Below are positions 9,243 to 16,803 of a stretch of DNA of 64,000 bases, piece by piece. This stretch comes from JAPPKS01 sp963667895 (lineage in GTDB: Bacteria; Poribacteria; WGA-4E; PCPOR2b). The stretch is taken from the NCBI GenBank assembly GCA_965223985.1, contig OZ245030.1, positions 1-64,000 on the forward strand. The letters run 5' to 3'. A model generated the notes under the pieces. That model made no database searches. It was not told where the DNA came from and saw only the letters and a list, made by a program, of their open reading frames with translations. Numbering within the stretch: the first letter of the stretch is position 1; every line of letters begins with the position of its first letter. Made by a program: the position numbers and the translations under genes.

Positions 9243-9500
9243 TTTCACTAGCGCAGCGTTCTGGTCCGCAGCCATCGCCAGGCGCGCGAAATGATTCTTA
9301 GCTTGCTGCGCATGTATCTTAAACGGCTACCCAATCTGGTCAATCTTCGGCTTGAGACGCCCCACCAGAGCAACCTACCCACCCTCCGCCTTTTCAGGTT
9401 GTTCAGAACCCTTAGCAGAAACGTCATCGTATTGAGTATTTTCAACGTCCGCCATAACATGGTAACGACCCTGTTTCAACTTTGCAGGAAGTACGCCTGA
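9243..9500 (-). pseudogene. Possible gene remnant with two in-frame stops
   Basis: Reading the minus strand from 9500 gives a protein-like sequence (AKLKQGRYHVMADVENTQYD ... GRLKPKIDQIG ... HFARLAMAADQNAALVKQ) interrupted by two TAG codons, at about 9375 and 9327. It ends in a TAG formed by the GTAGGTTGGGTT end of the repeat at 9236. The residue composition looks like real protein, but I do not recognise a family. It may be the 3' remnant of a gene cut by repeat insertion. Low confidence: a chance frame cannot be excluded. Confidence 0.3.
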
Positions 9501-9542
9501 TTAGTTTCGATGGCAATCAATTCGCGCGCCAGAATGTTTTAT

Positions 9543-9649
9543 CCAAGTTACGAGTTGGTTCGTAATGACAGGCGAAAGTAGTGTTGGGTTACGGAGAAGA
9601 CTATCGCGTTCCCTATTCGGTCACTTGATCTATTCGCTCCCTTGATCGC
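9543..9649. repeat. Dispersed intergenic repeat, copy B
   Basis: Shares long identical runs with copy C at 10679: GTTGGGTTACGGAGAAGACT, CGGTCACTTGATCTATTCGC and TCCCTTGATCGC, and a similar lead-in AATGACAGGCGAAA. It ends one base from the stop codon of the LamG gene (TAG at 9651-9653), so it sits immediately downstream of that gene. Confidence 0.65.
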
Positions 9650-9650
9650 A

Positions 9651-10445
9651 CTACCTCGCCTTTAGGCTGCCCCAAGTGGTTGCGAGTTTTCCATGAGATT
9701 GAACGGCGAGGACCTTTGCCAAACCGCCGTTGAAGTGAGTTTGGATTTCATCGTCGGTAAAAGCCCGCCGCACAATCAGGACTTCGTCAATAGTGCCATC
9801 CATGGCAATGGGGCCCTCAGCCCACCCAACCGTCAGAGGCGCTTCAATGATTGGTGGAATCACCAAGTCATCGGACGCCATGCTATGCGGTTTGCCATCA
9901 ATATAGAACATGTAGTCGTCGCCCTTCCTCACGACAGCGACCTGATGCCACCGGTTCGGTGCGGGTTTGGGTTTCCACAACTTCGAATCGAGCTGCGCAG
10001 CGCGCGCGGGTCCGCTGTTATATGCCACGAAATTCAATTTCGTACTTTGGGCTTTGTTGTACCGAAAAATCCACTTGTTTTTCGACCCGCCACCTTCATC
10101 TTGACCGAGAAACCCGTGTTGTTGGACGCTTGTCTCCGCCATGTTCACCCAGGCGGCAATCGTGAAGTCTGTGTTGAACAGACTCAGACTCTCATCCTGT
10201 CCGGCATCCACAAAGCTGACCGGCTCGAACCGCAGCGCACTGCCAAACTTACCGTCTTCCCATGTAACATTCCCGTTGAACGTGCCGTGATTTTCGTGAG
10301 GGGAAAGGTCTTTGGTTTCCTCGCCGCCGCCTTCTTCAAATGGCATGGCAAGTACCACATCTTTGTCAACCACGGCTGCGGCTTGTTCAAAAGAGAACGC
10401 CACGACAAAAATTGTTGTCAGCAAAGTCAGAACCAGTATTTTCAT
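9651..10445 (-). CDS. Secreted LamG-domain (concanavalin A-like) protein with TTWGxxK C-terminus
   Basis: The ATG at 10445 is chosen for its GAAAGGAG box and because it places a clean signal peptide at the start (KILVLTLLTTIFVVAFSF, cleavage after EQAAA); 264 residues. The mature protein is one LamG/laminin-G-like jelly roll: VLAMPFEEGGGEETKDLSPH, GKFGSALRFE, DFTIAAWVNM, WHQVAVVRKGDDYMFYIDG and the closing GTIDEVLIVRRAFTDDEI. The domain usually binds glycans. The tail ends in GKLATTWGSLKAR, the motif shared with the proteins at 7583 and 17739. Predicted to be exported, possibly attached to the surface; ligand unknown. Confidence 0.82.
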   Translation of the reverse strand: MKILVLTLLTTIFVVAFSFEQAAAVVDKDVVLAMPFEEGGGEETKDLSPHENHGTFNGNVTWEDGKFGSALRFEPVSFVDAGQDESLSLFNTDFTIAAWVNMAETSVQQHGFLGQDEGGGSKNKWIFRYNKAQSTKLNFVAYNSGPARAAQLDSKLWKPKPAPNRWHQVAVVRKGDDYMFYIDGKPHSMASDDLVIPPIIEAPLTVGWAEGPIAMDGTIDEVLIVRRAFTDDEIQTHFNGGLAKVLAVQSHGKLATTWGSLKAR

Positions 10446-10841
10446 TTTTATTCTCCTTTCAGGTAGAAGCTCTCTGCGTTGTCGCTGAAACATAAAAGCA
10501 CGTAGGTTGGGATGCACGGCACTGACCGATAACAGCGTGCATTGCGTCTAGGTTTCGGAGTTCGGCAACGCTTGAAATTTATCACATTTTGGAAACGCAA
10601 CTGTTTATCGTATCGGGTTTCACTGGGCGTCTGCGGGATTTCTATCGCAGCGGCTGTTCGCTCGTTTGATTGCTCTACCCAAGTTACTATAGCTTCGCAA
10701 TGACAGACGAGAAAAGCGTTGGGTTACGGAGAAGACTATCGCCCAAGTTCTCTATCGCGTTCCCTACTCGGTCACTTGATCTATTCGCTCCCTTGATCGC
10801 TCAACCCAACCTACGATAACTGCTATTTGGTCTGAGATACC
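10446..10841. other. Intergenic region dominated by a dispersed repeat
   Basis: This 396-base gap between two minus-strand genes contains repeat copy C (10679-10815). The rest includes the promoter region of the LamG gene. I see no other gene or hairpin. Confidence 0.5.
10679..10815. repeat. Dispersed intergenic repeat, copy C (fullest form)
   Basis: Runs from CCAAGTTACTATAGC through AATGACAGACGAGAAAAGCG and GTTGGGTTACGG to GATCGCTCAACCCAACCTACG. It repeats its own internal phrase (TCTATCGCGTTCCCTACTCG). Compared with copy B it keeps the CAACCCAACCTAC end. Ends GTTGGGTT / AACCCAAC are complementary, as in a miniature inverted-repeat element. Confidence 0.65.
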
Positions 10842-12035
10842 TCACTCATTGGCAGAATTCAGACGAAGCAAAAATAGTAAACACGATTCTGTTCCGTCCA
10901 CTAACGCTTGAAGTTGCCGGTCAGTCAAACGACGAGAAATAACGTGCGTCTCAGCATTTAATGCTTCAATTAAATAAATTGCCGACTTTACGTCGGCGTC
11001 AACAAACTTAGATAAAGGCGCAAAATCGAATTCTCTACAAAGGTACAACAATCGAGCCTTTCTTGTTGGTCTGCTGTTATGATAATAGCTGGGATCGGTG
11101 TTCCAACCTCGTATCTTGTCCTCAGGTGCCAATTGACGGAGAATGTGCCCAATGAGTTCTCGTAATGATGATGCAACGTGTCGTGCTCGATCAGGGTTAT
11201 CCGTATTCAACGCTGCGCGGGCGCCCTGTAACAAAGTAGGAAAGTCGAGGTTAAATTTTCCTAGCCAGTCCTCAAGAGTTCGTTCCTCAGGAATTGCTAT
11301 AACTTCATATTCATCCAGAACCACTTGTTCATCTTCTGGAACTGTAATCTGTTCCAGCAGCTCTGCTTCTCGAAAAACCTCATAGGATGAATATTGAATG
11401 ATAACAGGTTCAAGTATTTCAATAATCGAAGGTTCATAATCTGTGAACTCAAATAAGTTTCTGTAGTTTGATGTAAACTTATCAAGGATTAGACGAAGCG
11501 AATCCTGAAGGGGCGCGGCGGCATCAATTGCTTCGCCCAAAGGAAATCTCTGTAGTTCAGACAACTTTGATTGCGCTGCAAGTGAAGCGGATAGCATGGC
11601 GGACAGGTCAAAGGTTGTACGCAAGTTTTTCATTATTTCTTGTGTCTGTTGCTGGTTTTCCAGCAGGGAACGTGACAAGTCTGCATTGGCCATAGCGAGA
11701 ATTGATTTGTTTGCTTCGATTACATAGCGGACCGATGCAGAAAAAGTATTGGGTTTAGACAGTATCTCGAGAGTTGATGACATAGACTTGATCCAATTCT
11801 TGTATTCATCAACCGCTTTGAAGGCTGATGAGTCGAATACTGATTCGATGGACGCAATCTGATTCTTATATGAATCTAACACTTTGAACGCTGATGTATC
11901 GAATACCGATCTGATAGACGCAATCTGATTCAGGTATTCAGTAATTTGTCGTGCTGCGTTATTGATTTCGGTAGTTTTTTTTCTTTTATCCATATTTGTT
12001 ATTATCCTGTATGAGTTGAAGTTAAGTGTTGGCAT
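10842..12035 (-). CDS. Hypothetical protein with C-terminal domain resembling a predicted pPIWI-associating nuclease
   Basis: A 397-residue soluble protein with no signal peptide. The N-terminal half is helical and contains an internal repeat: ASIRSVFDTSAFKVLDSYKN followed by ASIESVFDSSAFKAVDEYKN and a third weaker copy (about residues 37-90). The C-terminal 150 residues (DWLGKFNLDFPTLLQGARAA, NPDRARHVASSLRELIGHIL, NSRPTRKARLLYLCREF) resemble what I recall of the domain named predicted pPIWI-associating nuclease, which occurs in defence loci. That is family memory, not a search. It lies 133 bases downstream of the ISP-like R-M gene, and both begin MPTLN. An alternative start is the ATG at 11993. 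A defence role is inferred from this neighbour. Confidence 0.6.
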   Translation of the reverse strand: MPTLNFNSYRIITNMDKRKKTTEINNAARQITEYLNQIASIRSVFDTSAFKVLDSYKNQIASIESVFDSSAFKAVDEYKNWIKSMSSTLEILSKPNTFSASVRYVIEANKSILAMANADLSRSLLENQQQTQEIMKNLRTTFDLSAMLSASLAAQSKLSELQRFPLGEAIDAAAPLQDSLRLILDKFTSNYRNLFEFTDYEPSIIEILEPVIIQYSSYEVFREAELLEQITVPEDEQVVLDEYEVIAIPEERTLEDWLGKFNLDFPTLLQGARAALNTDNPDRARHVASSLRELIGHILRQLAPEDKIRGWNTDPSYYHNSRPTRKARLLYLCREFDFAPLSKFVDADVKSAIYLIEALNAETHVISRRLTDRQLQALVDGTESCLLFLLRLNSANE

Positions 12036-12168
12036 ATACCTGTATTTTATTCACGCCGCGACCTTTTGGTAAACTGGGGTTAATTCTATTTCCAGCCCCT
12101 CTTTTTGGACGTTTTCTTATGTCTTGCGTTCATGAGGTAGATTCCTAGCCTCGACAACGCTAACCCCC

Positions 12169-15100
12169 TTAGCTCCCCTTGTCAGGGGGGAATTTTTGGG
12201 AGCCTAACTCTGGTAAGTTTTCCACGATGTCAACCGTTTCCAGGCTGACGGTGATTACTTTGGCGATGAGTTTGACGATGTATTGCGGGTCGTCGTCGCG
12301 GTTGGGGTTGTTGACGATGCCGCTGCGTTTGTCCGTCTTGACGCGATACTGATTGATTACCCATTCCAACGCCGAGCGATTGCCTAGGCGGTAGTCGAAC
12401 ACCTTTGCGGGTATCCCGTCGAGGGTTAGGAAATCGTTGTATTTTATCTGTGTCTTGTCTTTGGACAGCTTCATCTTTTCGACGCGCCAATCGAGCTGTG
12501 TATCCGGAGTTTCAATATAGGTCAGCGGATATTCGTCCACGTCTTCATAGCCGACGTGGATTTCCCCCAACCGACCACCGGCTTTGGCAAAGCCCCAGAA
12601 GTCGGGTGTATACGGCAGGCGCGGCAGGTCCCGCTTGAGGTTTGCAGCATACCGCTCCCGATATTGCGGGTGGTGGAGTAGACCGTAGACGTAATGGAAG
12701 ATGGCCCACTTGGTGATTGCCTCGTCTCGGTAATGCACCCGGAATTGTTCTAACGCCCAATCAGCGATGTTCTCTCGGCGGTTTTCCCCGTCCTCGTCGT
12801 AGGTGTAAAAGGGGAAGGATTGTTGCGGTGTAGCATAGAAGTTCAAATCAGGAATGGATTTGCTCATCAAAACAGCAAATTCTTTTTGACTATAGCCTCT
12901 GACACATATCACACGATTCTCTTTTTCGATTTCAGGTATAGGGAAGATGGAGGGAAAGACGTATACACGCTCGGTCATCATTCGGTCAAAGTAGAAGTTC
13001 GATTTCGTGAACGGACGATAGAGGGATTGTCGGATTTTTGTTTCTGAGAACTCTGCAATCTGACTGTTTTCCAGCTTCTGTTTTAAGCCTGAGCTCCACT
13101 TGATTTTCGCCTCATCGGATAGCACAAAATCATCAACGTTTGCTTCTCGATCTCCCCGACGTTCCCACCGATTGACTTCGGAGTTGTATGTTTCAATCGT
13201 CTGACTCATGTTCTGCGCGAGTTTGTTCGGGTTGAAGTTGTATACCCACGCATCACGATTCGTCTTAACTCCGTTACTGAACCTGTGAAAGATCACACCC
13301 ATCACCTCACCTTTTTCCGCCTTCGCTGCCTTAGCTCCCATTGGGACAAAAGTCTCAAATTCGGCGTGGAGCCCCTCTGTCAGCCATGTGTGATTTTTAT
13401 CCGGTGTCAGTCCTTTCCATTTTATCCCATTGACCGAACCCGCATTTTCGATTAGGTTGAATTTTTCCTGCCTTGTGGCTTTCCAATCTACTTCGCTATA
13501 GTAAATCTTGTGGTCTTGATGTTGGAGATTCTTCACAAAGAAGGTCACAGCAATCCCAACCATCGCCGCAAGTCCGAATACAGTATGCTTTTCTCCAATG
13601 GGAATCCCCTCTCGCATTGAGTCTTTACGGACATTGCCTTTTAAATCCAAAATGTAGACACGGTTAAAATCTTGGTGAAGGTGTTTCCGGATCCCGTCAA
13701 ACGATACACCGTCGAGAAAACTGTTGTTCGTTACAAAGGCGACAACCCCTTCCTCACCAATCCGATTCGATGCCCACCGAATCGCCTTCACGTACGGATC
13801 CGCCAATGCGTTTTTATTCGTCGCTGTGGAATCTTTCCCATAGGTCTCAGCCACCTGCGCATCCATCGTCTCATATTTTCGGTTTTTGTTGTTGTCGTTC
13901 TCGTTGACCTGTTTCGAGTTGTAGGGCGGATTGCCGATAACCACAAACATCGGTGTCTCTTTCTGTGTTTCAACGCGGCGGGTATTATCAGGGGCGAACA
14001 ACGGCAACTGTCGGTTTTCCGCCAAATCAAATGTATCGACAAGGCAGATACCCTCAAAGGGTTGATAGTCCCCTGTCGTCTCAAAAAATTCATGCTCAAT
14101 GTTCATCGACGCGATGTAGTAGGGCAGCAGCATCACCTCGTTGCAGTGAAGTTCGGATTGATACTTGTCTGCCAGCGCGGTTTTGCGAATTTCTCTCATT
14201 ACCCGAACTATGAAATTACCGGTCCCCACAAACGGGTCGATGATGTGAACGCCGTAATCAGAGAGCGATCGATTGAATTCGGTCTGTAGTATCTGATCCA
14301 CGCTTTTCACCATGAAATCGACAATCGGTTGCGGCGTGTAGACAATTCCGTGCGTGTCCGCAACCTTTACCGAAAAGCCCTGAAAAAACTGCTCGTAAAC
14401 GGTGTTGAGAAAACCCTGTTTTTGGGAAAAGTCGTCGATGGTCGCAGCGGTGCGTTCGATTGCGACGTAAAAGGGGTCAAGGCTACGCAGAAAATCCTCT
14501 CGGCTGAAAGCGTGAGACATCAGCGCAGTGATGACGGTTTCGATTTCGCGGGCGATGACATTGCGGCGGGTAAATTCGGAGTTGCTAAAGACAGTTTGGA
14601 AGATTCGCTCAGTCAGCAGGTGCTGAATCAGCATCTCCTCAACGGCGGCTTCGGAGAGGTTGGGGTTGATCGATTGACGACATTTCTCATGGAAGGCGGC
14701 AAAGGCGGCGGTAAATTCCCGATTTGCCCCCCGCTCCTTTTCGATCAGTTCTGCCAAGCCGTTCCCAAGTGCGGGCACTCTGTCTTTGAACTGCGAGACC
14801 GCCTCCTCCCATTCAGTGTACTCTCGCGGTCGGTGGGAAAAGAAGGTTTCGAGCGTCCCTATCAGTTCGGTCGGGTCGGTCAGGTTAACATCAAGCACCG
14901 GCTGGGCGTCTTGCCAGAGGATCGCGTGGTGCGGCGTTTGGAAGAGGATGTTATCGCGGGGGTAGCCAGCCTCAAATTTGCGCAGCACTTGGGTCGGTAG
15001 GTCGTCGTGGATGTCCTTCGCCTCCCAATAGCCGTGCGCTAACTTGAAATCGTCAATGAGCGCGCCGTCAACGGCAATCCGCTTGTTACGAGGGGCATTC

Positions 15101-15276
15101 ATCGAATGCTCAGGCACGAGAGTCCAGTTTAACTTCTGTGCGCAGTGTTGAAGCAGGGATTGAAATGCCGAGCGGACCGCGGTTTCGTGGGTAACGCCGA
15201 GCCGGTCAAATTGATCGAGCGCGGCGTAGTAGTTTTTGATGGGTTTGTGAGAAGGTTTGAGGTTTAGAGTTGGCAT
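12169..15276 (-). CDS. Type ISP-like/IIG restriction-modification enzyme (nuclease-methyltransferase-specificity fusion)
   Basis: A 1035-residue single-chain R-M protein. Residues 1-130 hold a PD-(D/E)xK-type nuclease (D70, E85 and K87 in VDGALID and YWEAKD). A helical spacer leads to a gamma-class N6-adenine methyltransferase: GIVYTPQPIVDFMV (about 311), SAM motif DPFVGTGNF (348-356) and catalytic NPPYN (450-454). The C-terminal 400 residues match the type ISP specificity region in layout (RVYILDLKGNVRKDSMREG, YRPFTKSNFYFDRMM, YVYGLLHHPQYRERY, LDGIPAKVFDYRLGNRSALE). Known type ISP enzymes also carry a helicase between nuclease and methyltransferase; none is present here. That makes it closer to a IIG-like architecture. 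No frameshift is seen, so it may be active. Confidence 0.9.
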   Translation of the reverse strand: MPTLNLKPSHKPIKNYYAALDQFDRLGVTHETAVRSAFQSLLQHCAQKLNWTLVPEHSMNAPRNKRIAVDGALIDDFKLAHGYWEAKDIHDDLPTQVLRKFEAGYPRDNILFQTPHHAILWQDAQPVLDVNLTDPTELIGTLETFFSHRPREYTEWEEAVSQFKDRVPALGNGLAELIEKERGANREFTAAFAAFHEKCRQSINPNLSEAAVEEMLIQHLLTERIFQTVFSNSEFTRRNVIAREIETVITALMSHAFSREDFLRSLDPFYVAIERTAATIDDFSQKQGFLNTVYEQFFQGFSVKVADTHGIVYTPQPIVDFMVKSVDQILQTEFNRSLSDYGVHIIDPFVGTGNFIVRVMREIRKTALADKYQSELHCNEVMLLPYYIASMNIEHEFFETTGDYQPFEGICLVDTFDLAENRQLPLFAPDNTRRVETQKETPMFVVIGNPPYNSKQVNENDNNKNRKYETMDAQVAETYGKDSTATNKNALADPYVKAIRWASNRIGEEGVVAFVTNNSFLDGVSFDGIRKHLHQDFNRVYILDLKGNVRKDSMREGIPIGEKHTVFGLAAMVGIAVTFFVKNLQHQDHKIYYSEVDWKATRQEKFNLIENAGSVNGIKWKGLTPDKNHTWLTEGLHAEFETFVPMGAKAAKAEKGEVMGVIFHRFSNGVKTNRDAWVYNFNPNKLAQNMSQTIETYNSEVNRWERRGDREANVDDFVLSDEAKIKWSSGLKQKLENSQIAEFSETKIRQSLYRPFTKSNFYFDRMMTERVYVFPSIFPIPEIEKENRVICVRGYSQKEFAVLMSKSIPDLNFYATPQQSFPFYTYDEDGENRRENIADWALEQFRVHYRDEAITKWAIFHYVYGLLHHPQYRERYAANLKRDLPRLPYTPDFWGFAKAGGRLGEIHVGYEDVDEYPLTYIETPDTQLDWRVEKMKLSKDKTQIKYNDFLTLDGIPAKVFDYRLGNRSALEWVINQYRVKTDKRSGIVNNPNRDDDPQYIVKLIAKVITVSLETVDIVENLPELGSQKFPPDKGS

Positions 15277-15297
15277 TGTGTTGGGTTTCGTGAATTT

Positions 15298-15516
15298 TTA
15301 ATTGGATAAATTTGCAGTTGGGTTTTCTATTTGCTCATAGGATAGTTCGGGTAGACTTGCCTGTTGATGGGCATGTTCAATGGTCATTGCCACCAGATTC
15401 CCGTAGGCATCCAGATCGATATAGATATTCTCGTGAATCTCTTTTGTCTCGGTCACTTCGCGCCCTGAGAATTTAACCAAGGCGGTATCTGTATCGTGAA
15501 AATATTTGACTTTCAT
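15298..15516 (-). CDS. DUF2283 family small protein
   Basis: A 72-residue protein matching the DUF2283 pattern: MKVKYFHDTDTALVKFSG at the start, then ETKEIHENIYIDLDAYGNLV and a polar tail. Proteins of this family often occur next to toxin-antitoxin or restriction genes, and their role is unknown. It is the first gene of a minus-strand run with the R-M gene; its stop is 22 bases before the R-M start. No partner toxin (such as DUF4258) is seen alongside. Function unassigned. Confidence 0.78.
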   Translation of the reverse strand: MKVKYFHDTDTALVKFSGREVTETKEIHENIYIDLDAYGNLVAMTIEHAHQQASLPELSYEQIENPTANLSN

Positions 15517-15600
15517 TGGTTTACTTTTCCACCCTTCCTACAATCGTGCGCCGAAGAAATCGGAGATTTCTAACGCCGAATACATAACTTTCGACACGGT

Positions 15601-15683
15601 CAAAATGACAGACAGGAAAAGCGTTGGGTTTCGGAGAAAACTATCGCCTTCGCTATTCGCTCAGTTGATCTCTACCCAACCTA
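15601..15683. repeat. Dispersed intergenic repeat, copy D
   Basis: AATGACAGACAGGAAAAGCG, then GTTGGGTTTCGGAGAAAACT, and ending TCTACCCAACCTAC. It is a shorter version of copy C, with the same lead-in and both GTTGGGTT/ACCCAAC ends. Confidence 0.6.
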
Positions 15684-15766
15684 CAATCAACTGTGCACTC
15701 GCAGTCGTTTATCCATATCCTAATAAAAGTACAGCGGAGTCTTTTACCTGTGGGAGAGGCGTCTAA

Positions 15767-16118
15767 ATCTATCGCGCTTCCTGCTCGGTCGCTTGATCGT
15801 TCGGTTTCGCTCCATTATAAACATCCGCAATTAGTAATTTTGGACTAACAATTTAGGGAACTATGTCAAAGGTAAAATCGCGCATCACCACACAGAGACT
15901 CGTATCTGTGTGACTTTACCCAAGCTTTCTCCTTTTCTGGCGGGTTTTTCTGCATCGAACCACTGTATTTGTATTATATGGAAGTAGGAATCTATTACGG
16001 CAAACCAGTCGCTCCTCTCCGCGTTCCGATGCTTTACTGGATGCTCTGTCAGCTGCTTGGGATCATATCCGAGCATCATGACCGCTTCCTCTGCAGACAC
16101 AACCCCTAAATGGGTTAA
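15767..16118. repeat. Segmental duplication of 18302-18650
   Basis: The order is the same in both places: TATCGCGCTTCCTGCTCGGT, CGCTTGATCGT, TTTCGCTCC, ACATCCGC, ATTAGTA, TTTTGGAC, CAAAGGTAAAAT, GCGCATCACCACACAGAGAC, then the 3' end of the same gene. About 350 bases match with scattered differences, so a 3' gene end plus its downstream repeat was copied as one unit. Confidence 0.7.
15885..16118 (-). pseudogene. 3' fragment of the signal-peptide protein family at 18415/19057
   Basis: Encodes LTHLGVVSAEEAVMMLGYDP followed by KHRNAERSDWFAVID and ending VTQIRVSVW, closely matching the last 78 residues of the protein at 18415. Upstream the homology stops abruptly at the TAA of the small gene at 16119-16286, and no start or signal peptide remains. 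It is a truncated copy that arose with the segmental duplication described at 15767-16118. Confidence 0.75.
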
Positions 16119-16286
16119 TTATACCCTTAGTCTCTCGATGTCAGCCTTAGTTGCCATTTGGCTTTCGATTCTGATAATATCGGCTTTGGTAGGTACATGT
16201 AAGTATAGGAAACCACATGCCGCAAGGATTGTCCCCGATATCACAAGAGTTTGCCACCATGTTGTGATAATGCCATTGCCAGTCAT
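16119..16286 (-). CDS. Small membrane protein (55 aa), translationally coupled to DUF805 gene
   Basis: ATG at 16286 overlaps the TGA of the upstream DUF805 gene as ATGA, and the ACAGGAGAC box before it lies inside that gene. This is a classic arrangement for coupled translation. The 55 residues hold one membrane helix (TLVISGTILAACGFLYLHV) followed by TKADIIRIESQMATKADIER. That polar repeat of the form TKADxxRxExxM is typical of small phage/prophage or accessory membrane proteins. The stop codon lies exactly at the border of the 15885 fragment. No specific function can be assigned. Confidence 0.6.
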   Translation of the reverse strand: MTGNGIITTWWQTLVISGTILAACGFLYLHVPTKADIIRIESQMATKADIERLRV

Positions 16287-16720
16287 TTGTCGTCTCCTGT
16301 TGTAATGGATTTTCCTTCTGAAGATAGTGGGTTGTGTCCATAACGATTAACATCTGGCGACCCTTCGCCATAACCCAATACGAGTAAGCCCAACAACCAC
16401 CCAAGAATAGGAATCATAAACAAAGGCAACCACCAAGCCGACATATCAAGATTATGTAGACGCTTTACAGACACCGCCCAACCCGTCCACACAGACAAAA
16501 CAAGATAAGACACAAGTGTAACAATCAAAAAGATGCTACCAACGATTGCATCCACTCCAATACTTTTCAACCCTGCTACCATATACATCAGAATTGGCAA
16601 GAAAAACAAGTGCAATAAAACGAATTGGAGCTGAAAAAACCAATACCGAACTCGATTCATTCGGCCCTTGAACGAAAAAGTCATATGTTTCCAAGTCGTG
16701 GGGGTTACATATCTTTCCAT
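16283..16720 (-). CDS. DUF805 family membrane protein
   Basis: About 145 residues from the ATG at 16720 (the frame is open from 16756). The DUF805 hallmark FSFKGRMNRVRYWFF opens the protein, followed by three to four membrane helices (VLLHLFFLPILMYMVAGL, GSIFLIVTLVSYLVLSVW, WWLPLFMIPILGWLLGLLVL) and the conserved VKRLHNLDMSAWW and C-terminal GSPDVNRYGHNP. Family function is unknown. It is the first gene of a two-gene unit with the 55-residue protein. Length is normal. Confidence 0.85.
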   Translation of the reverse strand: MERYVTPTTWKHMTFSFKGRMNRVRYWFFQLQFVLLHLFFLPILMYMVAGLKSIGVDAIVGSIFLIVTLVSYLVLSVWTGWAVSVKRLHNLDMSAWWLPLFMIPILGWLLGLLVLGYGEGSPDVNRYGHNPLSSEGKSITTGDDK

Positions 16721-16803
16721 GACAACAATAAGGCGACGGAGACAGGAGCTCGGCAACCGTCATCAAGTTAGTCGTGGGACACCCCCGCCCTGGTCATAAT
16801 ACC

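Larger units (their letters stand above)
8252..9650. other. 1.4 kb gene-poor region with repeats and gene remnants
   Basis: No intact gene could be supported here. Around 8649-8770 a short unit (GCGGGTTTGCGCGATTTGAA / GCGGGTTTGGGCGATCTGAA) occurs twice about 77 bases apart, so the open frames on the minus strand there look like by-products of a degenerate repeat. Two copies of the dispersed GTTGGGTT repeat lie at 9130-9236 and 9543-9649, and a possible pseudogene lies between them. The stretch looks like a graveyard between two secreted-protein genes. Confidence 0.55.

Noticed and set aside
9693..10466. Long open frame of 257 codons on the plus strand
   Set aside because: It lies opposite the LamG gene, whose signal peptide, domain and ribosome site are all clear; the plus-strand protein has no family pattern.
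12150..12185. CCCCTTGTCAGGGG hairpin at the R-M stop codon, considered as a terminator
   Set aside because: On the coding (minus) strand it lies over the last codons and lacks a clean T-tract after the stem, so it was not listed as a terminator.
13672..15000. Two long plus-strand open frames opposite the R-M gene
   Set aside because: They are antisense to well-defined nuclease and methyltransferase motifs and show no protein-like composition of their own.
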